A DNA stretch of 64,000 bases from contig OX419762.1 of NCBI GenBank assembly GCA_948567375.1, positions 253,001-317,000 of the forward strand, given 5' to 3'. This DNA is from Lunularia cruciata (lineage: Eukaryota; Streptophyta; Marchantiopsida; Lunulariales; Lunulariaceae). Below are positions 35,469-48,103 of the stretch, one piece after another. The first letter of the stretch is position 1. The number at the start of each line of letters is the position of its first letter. The notes beneath the pieces were generated by a model. That model worked only from the letters and a program-made list of their open reading frames with translations. It ran no database searches and was not told where the DNA came from. Both the position numbers and the translations under genes were made by a program.

Positions 35469-36068
35469 TGTAATATTTTGAGAATACAAGAATCCCCAAG
35501 GGAAAAACAAGAGAGAAAACACAAAGCTTCAACACTCAATACTCTGATCCCTCAAAAGAGCACTTTAATTTTATTACATAGCAAAGAGGACCTCCTCAAA
35601 GGAAGCTCTACTCTTGGATTAGATACATGGATTGGTGACATGTCAGCAAGCTCCACCCTTAGATTAGTTGCATGGATGGGTGACATGTTGGTCCTTGTCC
35701 TATTTGGTTGGTCAAACAAGTTTGACCAAAAGCAATCTTTAGAGAATCTTTGTATAAAAAAATATAAATTGCATGGATAAGATACCATTAGAAAGCTCTT
35801 GATAAGATAAATACTTGTGGGGAAAAGCAAGCCTTGTTTCTTGGAATGAGGAAAATATTTCCCTTTTTGAGGCCTAATTTATCCATTTGCGTTTCCAAAA
35901 TTAACCTTTGAAGTTTTTTAAGTGTTTTTGAATCTTGCACTATTAGTGAAAGTACTCTTTTTGTGACACCTCTATCTGATCTACTTAGTCCATCATATAT
36001 AACATCCTTCCAAATCTTACCAAACCAATTTCCATGTCTAGATAATATGTCTAGTTAGTGGAATTACA
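35469..36068 (-). repeat. 5' LTR of element A (LTR1 family)
   Basis: The minus strand runs TGTAATTCCACTAACTAG to TCTCAAAATATTACA (600 bp). It holds the LTR1 TATA region near 35580. It is followed inward by the primer site and gag. Confidence 0.85.
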
Positions 36069-36625
36069 TAAAGCCATTGCATCAAAAGAATGTTTGCACA
36101 AGTTCCTATTATTGTAGCCTTTACCATCAATGACTTCAATTGGCATTGGTGATGCAAATCAAAGTTGATGCTTTTAACCACTAGCCAAACATAGCAAAGT
36201 AAAGTAACATCACTTCATCTTGATCTAAATGTTTTTCTTGATGTACGATGCCCGCCAGCATTAGCACTTGTAGCATCCACACCTTTTGTTGACTCAATAG
36301 AGCAGATCTAGCAACAATATGAACTTTTAATAACACATTAGTATCCTCTCTTTGTCCATACTCTCATAGAAGTTGCTTACCAGACCTTTTGAGGAACAAA
36401 ATCCAACAATAGTAGCAAAGTGTGGCAAACCTACATGATCAACATGTTGTAATACATCTACTTTTGGGTATGTAGAGCAGTCATAACAATAGTCATAACA
36501 ATTTTCACAATGGCAATCAAAATAGAAGCAACTATTGTCAATAAGACACCATTGTCATATTTGCAAGGAAAGTGGTCAAAATGCAAGATATGTCTTTGAT
36601 GTAGTTCAATTGCACCTTACCCTCT
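36069..36625 (+). pseudogene. Putative C-terminal part of the MULE/FAR1 relic
   Basis: Near 36543-36600 the plus strand reads HHCHICKESGQNARYV, resembling the C-terminal CxxC...H....C knuckle of FAR1/MULE proteins with the last two ligands degraded. It lies directly beyond the LTR of element A, where the interrupted transposase of 12600-13764 would continue. The intervening 470 bp has many stops. Confidence 0.4.
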
Positions 36626-37165
36626 TCTAATACCATTAGCTAGACAAATTAGCTACATGTGAGAATTGGCTTGGAAATATCTCTAGAGATACATATATGA
36701 TGGTCAAAGAAGATCAGATAGAGGCATCACCAAAAGAGGACTTTCAGTAATAGTGCAAAAGTCAAAAACACCAAAAAAGTTCAGCCAATTTTGGAGCCCT
36801 AAACAAAAGAATTAGGCCTAAAAAATTGGAATCTTACCTCTTCCTCTATGAAGAGAAGATGTTGCCTTCTCTCCTTTTTTTTGCCTTGTTGAGATTTTGC
36901 CAATGGTAACTCATCTATGCTATTATGAGATTCTTATAGAATGATTCCCCAAAGATTCTATTTGGTCAAACTTGTTTGACCAACCAAATAGGATAAAGAG
37001 CAACATGTCACTAATCCATGCAGCTAATCTAAGATTAATCTAGCTTGTTAGATGTCATCAATCCATGTATTCTAATTTAAGGGTGTAGCTCCCTTTGAAG
37101 GGATCTTCTTTGCTTAATAATAAGACAAGGTGCTCTTTTGGAGCATTGGAGTTTTCAAAAGAGTT
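36626..37165 (+). mobile_element. LTR1 copy, 3' end degraded
   Basis: Starts TCTAATACCATTAGCTAGAC and aligns with LTR1 through AGAATTAGGCC, the CAACATGTCACTAATCCATG block and GCTTAATAATAAGACAAGGT (diverged TATA box), up to about 37165. The terminal TATTACA is not recognisable and no internal retrotransposon DNA adjoins it. Confidence 0.72.
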
Positions 37166-40100
37166 CCAATCTTGTATGCTTGTTGACTTCCAATCTCATG
37201 TGCTTCTAAGGCTATTACACATGCATAATATAGCACCTTTGAATGAGTTAGGTTTCAATTTGGGAGAGCAGGATGCCAACGCTTGGCCTTTGTTGCACTT
37301 TTTTTAAGTTCAAGTCTAAAATCAACTTTTCATTTGTATTGTCTTTTCATCTAATATCAATCCACATCAAAGTTAAAAAAATCCACACTTCTGATTTACT
37401 TAAATTGATAGGAAAATAGTAGGTTAGGTATAACTACCAAGAAGGTGAGGTACAACACTAGTTCCCTTATTTTATAGCCATGGGACTTTTATGCGTAATA
37501 ATTGATCTACTCTACTTGCTACACGTAAAAGTTTTACTTGCTACCCATAAAATAGTTTGTGGATTTACATAGTTACTAATAAACCAAGAATTGAAACTCC
37601 TTAATGATTCAATTAGATCCTTCTATTATCTTTCTATCCTTCTATTGTGTCCGAACCTTACAATTACCAAAGAAATCAAATGTGGAGATGGTGATGCATT
37701 GGAGCAAGTATCAACTTGAGTCAATATCTAGTGATAATTCAAGTAGTTGTCTTGCTTCTAGTAGTTAAGAAAAATTTCATTGTCAAATTTATATTGTATT
37801 ATGATTTTGATATGAATTTTAGCTAAATAGAATATAAGCAACATGAATACAAAGACAAGAAGGATGGAAAAACGGTCAAGCCATTTAGAGATAAGATTTA
37901 GAAATTAACTTGGAGCTAAAAACCCCAAAAGCATGGGAATGAAAAAATTGTGTAATTAAGGTAAATATACATTCCAATACTTTTAAGTTGAACCCAAATA
38001 ATCAAGGGGTGTTTCAATTCCCAATAGGTTCTTGGTCCAAAATGAAGACCTAGATTTAAAATTCTTGAATTCACCTAGTGATACTTAAGCAAACAGCTCT
38101 AAAGCCAACCTAAACACTAATTAAAATCCATCAAAGTGGATGATTTGGAGGTTTCAGAAATAAAAATGACTTATACTAATGGGTAGAATAACGACATATG
38201 GAAAATAAAGTACCTGTAAAGTGAAAAAGTTTCCAAAAGTTAAACAGTTGCAATATGGTTTATACGTATTAAGTGTTTAAGTAGCATTCATTTATAAAAT
38301 CAAGGAGTGAATTTTGGGTCTATTGGGTGATCCATGTGTATTTAAGGAAATGTGCAAGAGGAACAAGGAGGAAGGAGAAAATGACACATGAATGAGCAGC
38401 TTTTAGAAAAAAAAATATTTCTCACTACTAAACCAATAGACTAATTTGAACTTCATATGGCTTCAACATAGAATACATTATAGAAATAGAATATGTAATA
38501 AAAAAAATTCAAATTGCATGTTGGATTGAAAGCCCCCAAGGGGATTTAAAATTTGAAGAATAATGCTATGAAGCCCCGATTACAAAATGGTGTGTTGAGA
38601 AGTTTGGACTAAGGAAAAATTGGTCCTTGTATCGCATACCAAGGCTAAGACTAGGGTAGCTATTGGAGATTTGAGCATAACGCCCATCCAATCTATAAGA
38701 AATTGGGAAATTCAGTAGTTTTGAAGCCATGGAGTACAATAGTTTATCAATTTCTCTCTCCTCATTCCCAAGTTGGTCATTGCACTCAATATATCCCGAG
38801 GTAGTAAGTTGGTAGATCTTTTGAATATGATATTATCAATTCACTCTTCAACTTTGATGAGCATAAGGAAGCAAGATGACAATCAATTTAGAATGATAGT
38901 GCACCATTATGGTCAAATTTACATTATTAAGATGATTTAGAGCATTTTGTTAAAATTCATGGTAGAAATTGTAGAAAGCCTCTATAGAACAATAAAAACT
39001 TCAATTACATGGCTACTATTTGATGCAATATGGTAGAGGGTTCCTTGCATCTATGATTGGTGATAAATTGTACAAATTTGGCCTTAGTATATGAAGTATT
39101 ACAAAGATACTCAAGGAATGGATAGACAAATACATAGGCAATGCTCACCAATAATGAACATGAATGCAAATGATCAACAACAAGTTATATCATATTTGTC
39201 CTGATTTTGAGAGGATACATATAATTTTTGGAGATCATGCTAATATATCTTTGTCAATGCTTGTGAGTCTGGGGATTAAGACTGAAATGGATGTATTGAA
39301 GGGTGTGAGGTTTGGAGAGGAGATTCCTCACCCAAATTAATATTAAGGAAGAGAATGAAGAAATTCTTCTTTTTACACTAACATAATTATTTCCATTCCC
39401 AAGTGCAATTTCATGGGAGTCAATTCACTTGATTATCTTGAGCACATAAGGGTTAGAGTTAGACAAAGAAGAAAAGGATTTACAAGGGGTAGAAGAATTT
39501 CTTGACCTTAAAGTAAATGAAGGTGCCTCTATACCATCAAAGAAAGGCATGATACCATTGGAGGAGATTCCTCTAAACATGAATGAAGGTGCAATATGTG
39601 AATTAAAGTGCCACCATGCATTGCAAGAGATAACTTGAAGAGACAAAGGAGGAAATTGAGAGATTAAAAAAAGAAACTCAAAGGTAACAACCTCAATGTT
39701 TCCATAGGATTTAGCTAAGATGACAACCTTGAAGATAGAGACACTTTGAAGCATGGGATAAATAAAAATTAGTAAAGATTGAGGTATTGAAACTTACCAA
39801 AATAGAGAAGTTTTAACTCAAAGTGGAATCTGAAAAGACTAGAGTTGAAATAGACAAATTAAAGGTTGAGGCAAAGAAGAGAAAGTCCAATAAGAAATGT
39901 AGATTCAAAGCCAAAAAACTATAATTCAAAGAGAAGGAAGCCAATCTAACCATATGTACTCATTGACTCTAGAACTAATTAGAGCTCAAAAGTCTCTTGA
40001 GGAGATTAGAAATGTTATAGAAGTTCTTTTAGAAGTGTATTCTCATCCTTGTAGGAGTTTTAACAATGACGTTGTACTGAATTATAAATGTATAAATAGT
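37166..40100. other. AT-rich stretch without recognisable genes
   Basis: Many short broken frames occur. A Lys/Glu-rich plus-strand stretch at about 39780-39960 resembles in composition the coiled-coil remnant of insertion D but cannot be aligned by eye. No LTR ends, transposase motifs or RNA genes were seen. Confidence 0.3.
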
Positions 40101-40102
40101 GG

Positions 40103-40180
40103 TAATGACAACAAACATATCTAAGACACATTGATGTAAGATAATGACAACAAACATATCTAAGATACATTCATGTAAGA
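40103..40180 (+). repeat. 39-bp tandem duplication
   Basis: TAATGACAACAAACATATCT followed by AAGACACATTGATG is repeated from 40142 with a few changes. Confidence 0.7.
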
Positions 40181-40384
40181 ATGCACCATCATATTCACAT
40201 GATGAAAATCCAGTAAAGATCAAGCTCTTTTTGCAAGCATGATGTAAATACTTAAGAATGAAAAATTGTTTCTTGTTTTTTTAATATGTTTGCAAAAGAT
40301 AAAACACAAGCTTGAGATGTTTTGTATGTGTTGGTTGGTGCTCAATTGCACTTGAATTTTGAAGTATGTTGGTGGAAAATTCAC

Positions 40385-40665
40385 TACCCTACGCTAGAAT
40401 GCATTTGTTGGAACTAGTATGCATTGGGATTCATTCAACTTAGTATTTTTTATCTATGTGAGGTTGCATTGGAATGCATTGAGTTCTATGCTTAGTTATT
40501 TTATGTTTTGCACCAACTTGCACTCTTGTGTAGTGAGATATATTCAAGTGCATTGGGTTGAAATTGTTGTATATGTAAGAATGCATTAGAATGCACTCAA
40601 GTGTGTTGAGGAGGAATTGCTATTAATGTTAACATGCATTGCAATACGCTCATGTGTGTTGTGAT
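40385..40665 (+). repeat. Degenerate GCATT-rich repeat region
   Basis: ATGCATT/AATGCA motifs recur. Two clear units with period about 52, GAATGCATTAGAATGCACTC at 40579 and ACATGCATTGCAATACGCTC at 40631, each run into a TGTGTTG. Non-coding. Confidence 0.45.
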
Positions 40666-40739
40666 TTCTTGGTTACTTATAAGTCCACTTCAAAGTAACA
40701 AATTTCATGCAACATGCAAGTGTAAGTCTAACAATGTAG

Positions 40740-40801
40740 TATCCAATATACAATGATGTATAATATAATGAAATATAATATATCCAATATACAATGATGT
40801 A
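40740..40801 (+). repeat. 41-bp direct repeat
   Basis: TATCCAATATACAATGATGT occurs at 40740 and 40781, separated by AT-rich DNA. Confidence 0.65.
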
Positions 40802-43800
40802 TGCAATATAAAAATGAATATACATAGAACACATGCACAATGGAGTGCTCTATGGTCATCTATGGCAGGAAAGTGCATCCTTAAGGTGTCATGATATATC
40901 AAGTAAGTAATTTATACCCACATGTATTTCTCCTCCTTGTCAAGCAAGGAGATCCTAGATAGCCTTAGCTAATCTCACACATAGGTAAGCACTATAAACT
41001 CAAAGACAGCCTAAAGTCCATTCCTCCTCCAATGATGTAATAACGAGTCAATTGTTATCTCTAAATCTAGCTGACAGAGCTCCCAAATAGGTCAAAATAG
41101 GAAATGTGTGATGTTCTACATGTATAAGCCAGTGCAAAGAGATGAGGCTAGATAGCACCATAGGAGTGGTTCCTACAATATGGCAGAATTTCACTATCCA
41201 CTAACAAGATATCCCAAATGGATACCCCCAATGAAGTAAGGGTACCAAAAGGTATCACTCTAAACTCTCTAAAACTATCAATGTCATTTTATGTGTCACT
41301 CAAAAATCTGTAAGGTGTTCCCTTGTGTGTACTACCTCAGGAAAGAAGGCCCATCTCCACATAGATACAAGTAGTAATTCCAAATTGCTCATAGTGCTAT
41401 CAACCCATATAATAACTTCAGAGTGTGTGAGACAAATGCCAAAAATTGTCTAACTCATGGTTGTGGTACATATTGCAAAGTACCATCCATCTATCCATAA
41501 TCATTCTGACCATGGTCTAGAATCCCATACACCACTTGTAAAAATAGCACTTGTTTGCCACATAATATTTGCCAAACAAGACCCATCCAAAATTAGAATC
41601 TTCCTTTGTTGTTCTCTTGGGTAGAGGAAGTGAGAAATAAATATAATAGGTATGCATATACCCTCTCTAGTCCAAGACACTGACTGATCCTCCCACAAGC
41701 ATCTATTTGATTCACTTGAATCAGAGTGACATTCCTTGAATCATTAGTCTAATTCTAAGTGTAGTATTCCCTAATTGTGTATCTAGGTCATTTGAGTCCA
41801 AAAGAACCTCCCTAAATCATTTTTTTGAGTCATTTGGGTCATCCTCCCTAAATCATCAATTTGAGTTTAGCTAGTGATTATATCTCTTCACATTCTTGCC
41901 TCATCAAGAGTAATAGAAGTCTCCTCCAACTTGGCCCAAGTCCTCTCCAACCTATCTATATCAAGACTAAGCTAGGTCTTGTATAACTCCTCTTGACGAC
42001 CATAAGCCTCAACCATAATCTCCCAACAAGTCACATCCATCTCTAATTGAGCCAACCTCTCCACTCTAGCTCTCTCATCCCTAACAAAGGTCATATATGA
42101 CTCCTCTTGTACTACTAGAGCATGCTTTTGGGAAAGAATAATATGATTTCTTTGATATATCATGTTTCCTCTGTTGAGTAGATGCTCTCTCTTTGATATG
42201 TCAAGCTCTAGATCATGCTCCTTCTCACCAACTTGATGCTTCCTATTTCCAAAGTCAGCCTCCTAATGCATAATCATGTAAGATTCTAACTAAATATCTA
42301 GTTGGGTAAGCTTTTACAGTCATCCTTTAAAACTTTATTTAAATTCTTTAAATCTCCCTCAACACCTAGGCTCAATGAAGTATGAAAAGGGGTTAAGGGT
42401 ACCATTGGCTTAGGATCAATATAGTCAACTTGCATATAATCACCTCCCATGCCATCAAATGCTTGGCTTGATATGCTTTAGGTTGATCTTTCTTTAACAC
42501 CAAGGATAGTCTTACAATAGATATAGAAGACTGAGGATGCTTAGGTACAGTAGGGTCAAGGTGAATAGAGTAAACATGCATATAATCACCTCCCACTCCA
42601 TCAAATTAATGGTGACTTTTGCAAATTAATTGTCAATATCAAACCTTATTTATAGTTTAAAAACACACCAAGAACTATCAAGAGATGTGAAAAGTACATT
42701 GATTAAATATCACATATTGTATACCAAATGGAAAACGTAAATTTTTCTAAGATTTTATCATCCAATCTCACTTACACTCCTCTCCATGATCCTCCTCATC
42801 TGTTGCCTCCTCCTGCACTTCCTACTTTGCTTCATGGACAAAGATATCCTCATTCTCTCCACTGCTCTCATAAGATACTTCACTCTCACCAACATATCCT
42901 CTCTCTACAAACAAATGGGTGAGAATCTGCCCAAGGACGGTGACCTTGTAATATCTCCTATCCGGATGTTGCAATTATCTTTGTAACACCACTAAATCAA
43001 TCGCAATAGCAGTTGTTACCAACCCCACCCAATCATAATCCTCTTGACATGATCCCCAAATCTTTGTCTTTGTTGTCAAGATAGCATGCACATGCACTAC
43101 CTTGTGCTTCCAAGATAGATGAAAAGTACACATCATCCAGAAAAATAGCTAAAATGCAAGGTACATGCATTGTTTGGATAGATATCTCCTAACCATTCTT
43201 TTCCTAATAGGAAACCAATATTGGATAGTCGTGTAAGGAACATACCTTCTCTTGGATGTTTGACCTCTCTCTAACACAAGCACTTCCTTGATATTTGCCA
43301 AAGTGAGAGTGAAAGGTCTTCCACACACTCTCCCAATTCAAGTATTCTTGTTCCACATCCTATAAAACTCAATGCATGTCAAAAATCTAGAAAAGCAACA
43401 GATCATGGTCAAAGCATAGTATGTGCTTGGACTATACTTGATTGAGCTTGGACTCCACTTTGCCACACATGGACTAATCGGTTGACTATGTTGGACAACA
43501 ATTAGAAGAAGTTAGAATTTGTGGAGATGTGCTTGTTTGTGCTAACAAAGTAAGGTTTAGGCTGTGGTTTTATCTATTGGCAACTGCTTGATTGTGCTAA
43601 TGTTCATTGAAGATTTAGCATTTTTGGTATTGTAGACGGGTTCAAATGTTCACTAGCAATAAAATCAAAATGCAAAAAAGCTGCAAACTGAAATTGGAAA
43701 TTAGCTTTGAGCTTACATTGGGTATGGGATATGTAATCCTTATACCAATTTTCAAACCCATCAAATTTAAGTCCACTTCTTTGATACTCTACACAGAGTT

Positions 43801-44454
43801 TCTCACTTGTTCCTTGTTCAACCAACACCATTGAATGAATGTCACATCATCACCATTTGTATGAAAGTTGATGAGCCAATCACCTTCATGGAAGGCCTCC
43901 ATGTTCTCATCATCCACCACTCATTTGTAATATGGTATTTTTGCTATATCAGCTAGCTCCAACTCAATTTTCTCAAAAACTAGACTCACTCTCCCAAACT
44001 TCTTCAATTCTCTCTTTTTATTGAATCATTCTTCTTTCTTTTCACAAATCACTCTTGTCACCTATCATTGAATCACCTCTGTCTTGATTTATCCAAACAC
44101 CAGAATTCAAATTCAACCTCTCAAATTCAAATTCAACTCCTCACCTCTCTCCAAATTTCTCCTCTCCTAAATTGTCTCACACTCAAAACAGTTTAGTTAG
44201 CAATCTCTCTCCTAATCTCTCACAAAATAAGTCTAGCAGAAAATTTTGGCCTAGTCTAATGTACTTCTTTGGAGAGTGCTCCTTCATACCTATATTGAAA
44301 TTCAAAACTGATTTAGTTGACACTTCACACCAACATAGAATTCTAAATTGATTGAATTGATAACAATGTCTAATGGACACCTCGACACCAACTTGACACC
44401 CAATGGCCCTTCCATGTGTTGTGTTGGTAAATAGGAGTAACATATACCAACATA
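40802..44454. other. Stretch without recognisable genes
   Basis: A 146-bp-period duplication is seen at about 42431 and 42577 (TGCATATAATCACCTCCCA). The minus-strand frame at 42163-41972 is heptad-like and Glu/Arg-rich but has no identifiable partner. The 43604-43834 frames overlap on both strands and are not convincing as genes. Confidence 0.3.
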
Positions 44455-44459
44455 GACTA

Positions 44460-44536
<77 letters not shown>
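44455..44536 (+). repeat. (TA)n microsatellite
   Basis: About 80 bp of almost uninterrupted TA dinucleotides, with single G/C interruptions near each end. The Ile/Tyr-repeat frames on both strands come from it and are not proteins. Confidence 0.95.
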
Positions 44537-44539
<3 letters not shown>

Positions 44540-45186
44540 TATACGTTTATATATAAACATTTCAAACATACAAAGGGGAACAAAATACAAAACCTTGATG
44601 TATATATTTGTGAAACTCACAATAATTCTCAAGTGCAAAATATGAAAAATTAACAATGTGGAATCTTTTCTTTTCATAAAATATTGTGAAGTACAACATT
44701 TGTAAATTGAGAGAAGGACAATTTTGCATCATACTATTTTACTTTCCTTCTACATAGCTCAAGTCCATGCATGTGGATCGTCAATTCTATATCCATTTTA
44801 GCAAAAATTAAATCTATAGTATGTTCTACCCACAAATTGCATCAATTAATTAAAAAGTTATGGAGAATTATGGATACACTAATCCACTTCACTTGAATAA
44901 TTTCTAATGGGTTCTTTGAGTTGAACTCTTAACTCTCTTAGTGAGTGATATCAAGCTTTTAGCACTCTTATGCAATGCTCATGTACTACTCTTAGCCATC
45001 CATCGATTGAAAAGATGTTTATCCTTTGTTCTTGCTTGATTGGAAGGTGGTACAATGTGACTCCTAGGAACATATCTTGAATCTCCAAGGAGATCTTTAC
45101 TAGCCTCAAAGAAATGACCTACTCCTTGATGATTCAAGTCAACCTATTTTGGTGATTTCTTCAAGTAGGTCGTATTATGTCATGAC
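44537..45186. other. AT-rich stretch, nothing recognised
   Basis: No coding, RNA or element signature was seen between the microsatellite and the LTR1 copy at 45187. Confidence 0.35.
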
Positions 45187-45754
45187 TATAATACCATTAG
45201 CTAGATATATTATCTAGATCTGGAAATTAGCTTGGTAATATCTGGAAGGATATTGTATATGATATCATATAGAGAACCAAAAGAGTACTTCCACTAATAG
45301 GGCATAGGCCAAAACACCTTGGAAACTTCAGAGCCAATTTTGAGGCCTTAATGGATGAATTAGACCTCAAATAGGAATATTCCTTCCCTTTGGACCAATA
45401 GGTATTTCCTTCTCTCCCCATGCTTGTCTCATCAGGAACTTTCCAATGGTACCTCTCCCATGTTGTTTGGAGCTTTTTGTAGGAAGATTCCCCAAAGATT
45501 CTTTTGTGTCCAACTTGTTTGACCAGCCATATAGGACAAGGACCAACATTTCACCTATCCATGCAACTAATATGAGGGTGGAGCTTGCTAACATGCCACA
45601 AACCATGTATCTGATCCAAAGGTGGAGCTCCATTTGAGTGGATCCTCCTTGCTATATAATAAAGACAAGCTGCTCCTTTGGAGACATCAAAGTGTTGAGT
45701 GTTGAAGCTTTTTGTTTCTTCTCTTGGGTGTTCTCTTGTACTTGGAAAATTACA
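45187..45754 (+). mobile_element. Solo LTR1 with ATGAC/ATGAT target duplication
   Basis: Runs TATAATACCATTAGCTAG to TTGGAAAATTACA (568 bp), with TATA box TATATAAT at 45653. Flanks ATGAC and ATGAT differ at one site. No primer site or internal sequence follows. Confidence 0.82.
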
Positions 45755-48103
45755 ATGATCCAAGCGGTCCTGCAATCAATCATAGGAGCATTTAAACCTT
45801 GAGCAGCAAAATATATACTAAATCATTGGCACATGAGGGCCAAAACATAGAATAAACCATTGTAACACTTGTTTCCCTACCTCCAATAAAGTCTATAATC
45901 CTTTTTCTGTCATCACATATAACTTGACCATTAATTGAATAACAACCCTTGTGGCTAAAATGACATTCTTGGTCAACGTGGAGCTTGTAGATGAAGGAAA
46001 AAAAGAACCACACAACACACAAACCCTTTTTTTGCAAGATATTTGAAATTATTATTTTTTCATATCTATCAGACCATTTTACTTCCTCCCATAGAATTGA
46101 TTGTGGATTCAACACTAGTACCTCATAAATTTAAACCTTGTACCATACATACTCCATTCCCATGGTGGCCAAATTTACTAAGATTGAAGGCCAATTAGAT
46201 CCTCACCAACATTTGTGTTCTCCTACAGATTCAACACTTGCACTCCTACGCTTCTTTCTCAAAACACGGATGATCTTTAATCAAATCAACAAAATTATAT
46301 AAAAAACCTCACATCTACTCGAGTAAGTTATCTTAAGGTTGTGGAATTAAAATCTATGAAATATGTTGTGATAAAATTATTACTTCTTGGATTGTAGACT
46401 CTTGGCGCTAGATATCTTTGGATATAGAATAACTCCCACCACCTAAGTAAGAGGTCCATTGTGTCCTCCTCCTCTCCCTCACTAAATTCATCAGAACTCA
46501 ATTCTCCATGAACACTCTAACCATCCAAATTTATGCTATATGCCTCTTCTAATTTGGCTTTAATATTCCATTTGAGCAATTTCACTTTTCTTCTAATGAG
46601 CTGCAGATAGGTGTTGATGTGCAGCATTTTGCTACATGACGTGAACTGGCTCTCCTTGAATGGGACATTACTGTCTAGGTATTGATTTGCAACATTTTGC
46701 TATATCATGTGAACTGGCTTTCCTCGAGGCTCTCCTTGAATGGGACATTACTGTCTGCTCAGACTTGGGAAACTCATCCTGGGGTGGGAGTGGTTATATT
46801 TGTCTACCAAGTTCCCTTTGTTTAACACTTCTTGACCTAATGATTGTCACATTTTGCACATATCACCTCAATATATCAATTGCAACACTTTGTAAATGAT
46901 CAGAAAGAGGGCGACATAGGAAGAGGGATGTCACGGGCCCTCTAAACTCTAAACAGTGTGACCAAAGGATTGTCTATTGAACGAAGGATTATCCATATCC
47001 TCCATCCTGGCCCTGCTCAAGCGTCAAAACCTACAAATCGACCTCGCGGCAAGCTTCAAATTTGAAATTCAACAATATTACTTGAATGAATGTTGACGGG
47101 AGGACCTTTAATTAATGGGAGACACATGGAAGACACACAACCCGTACAATTTACGCGAAAAGAAAACGATGAATTCTTAAAATTTTACAGAAATCCATTC
47201 TATACCCGTGAAACCATCTCACCTCCCAAACTCCAATACCCGCAAAAGGTTTTGTGATATTTACAAAGCGATTCCTGAAAGTTACCCCTAACTGTATAAG
47301 AAATACACCAAATGTTTTCGTTACTATTTAGACGTATGTATGACCTATATGTGGCCAAATGATAAGCGCGTTCTACGAAAGGTCTTCCACCATTTCACAT
47401 ACATCTCAATATATTAGAGGTAAGAATAAAAGCTTTGGGGTGATATTTTACCAAACTGTTGGTTCAGCAGACAACCACTCTCAGTTGACTTATGTGACTC
47501 CTACGAACTCTAGAGATAAGAAAGAGAAAATGAATTTCAGTATTATAAAAGTTATGTAGTATGTCATGAACTAGGAGATGCTAAAGAATATTGAGAGACC
47601 AAAACCTTGTTCCCGAGAAGACAGATTTCTGGACCGAGTTAACGACTGTATTTAAAAGTCTCCAAAGTTCGCTGTACGCTACGTAACTCTCGGCGTCAAC
47701 GATATACCAATTCTACCTCTCGAGTCGTGAGAGGTGAATTCAATGTCTGAAGACCTATACCTCGTACCGCACTGAATGTTCTTGTACGCTCTCGGATTTA
47801 GACAGGTGTGGAAATAGATACAAACCAAAAAAGGGGCCGAAGGCCAAATGAAATCTCTCTAAGGAAAAATATAGAGTTCAAAAGTGTAGAGAATTGCAAA
47901 TGGAAAAATTGAGCCAGAAGTCCAAGGCAAAAAGCCCTAACAGAAATATTGGTTGGATTTACTAAGATCATCTTTTATGCGGATGCAAAAGGATAGTGTT
48001 ATTTTTACATATGATCATTAAACCTAGCATGGTGTGGTATTGAAGTTCTTACTGTGCATGTCGGTCACTTTGGCTCAGGTTTTGGGTCTTCATCGACCAG
48101 CAA
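45755..48103. other. Intergenic DNA with one tandem duplication
   Basis: At 46619-46755 two units of about 69 bp contain GCATTTTGCTACAT or CAACATTTTGCTATAT, GTGAACTGGCT and GAATGGGACATTACTGTC. The second unit carries a short extra CTTTCCTCGAGG-type insertion. No gene was recognised. Confidence 0.4.

Larger units (their letters stand above)
13765..36068 (-). mobile_element. Chromovirus element A (Ty3/gypsy, LTR1 family), interrupted by four insertions
   Basis: The 3' LTR is 13765-14353 and the 5' LTR 35469-36068. The flanks TATAG and TAAAG fit a decayed 5-bp target duplication. A tRNA-iMet-like primer site lies beside the 5' LTR and a purine tract beside the 3' LTR. The surviving internal pieces read on the minus strand are 33144-35455 (gag, protease), 28895-29416 (RT start), 22053-23022 (RT and RNase H) and 14354-15616 (integrase, chromodomain). 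They sum to about 5.1 kb, normal for a chromovirus. Foreign blocks at 15617-22052, 23023-23315, 23328-28894 and 29417-33143 explain the rest. Confidence 0.82.

Noticed and set aside
40103-40801. Short direct repeats considered as a CRISPR-like or satellite array
   Set aside because: Each repeat occurs only twice, spacing is irregular, and the genome is clearly a eukaryotic nuclear one.
44183-44677. 164-codon minus-strand open frame with a long Ile/Tyr repeat
   Set aside because: The repeat is the TA microsatellite. Equivalent frames exist on both strands and no flanking domain is recognisable.
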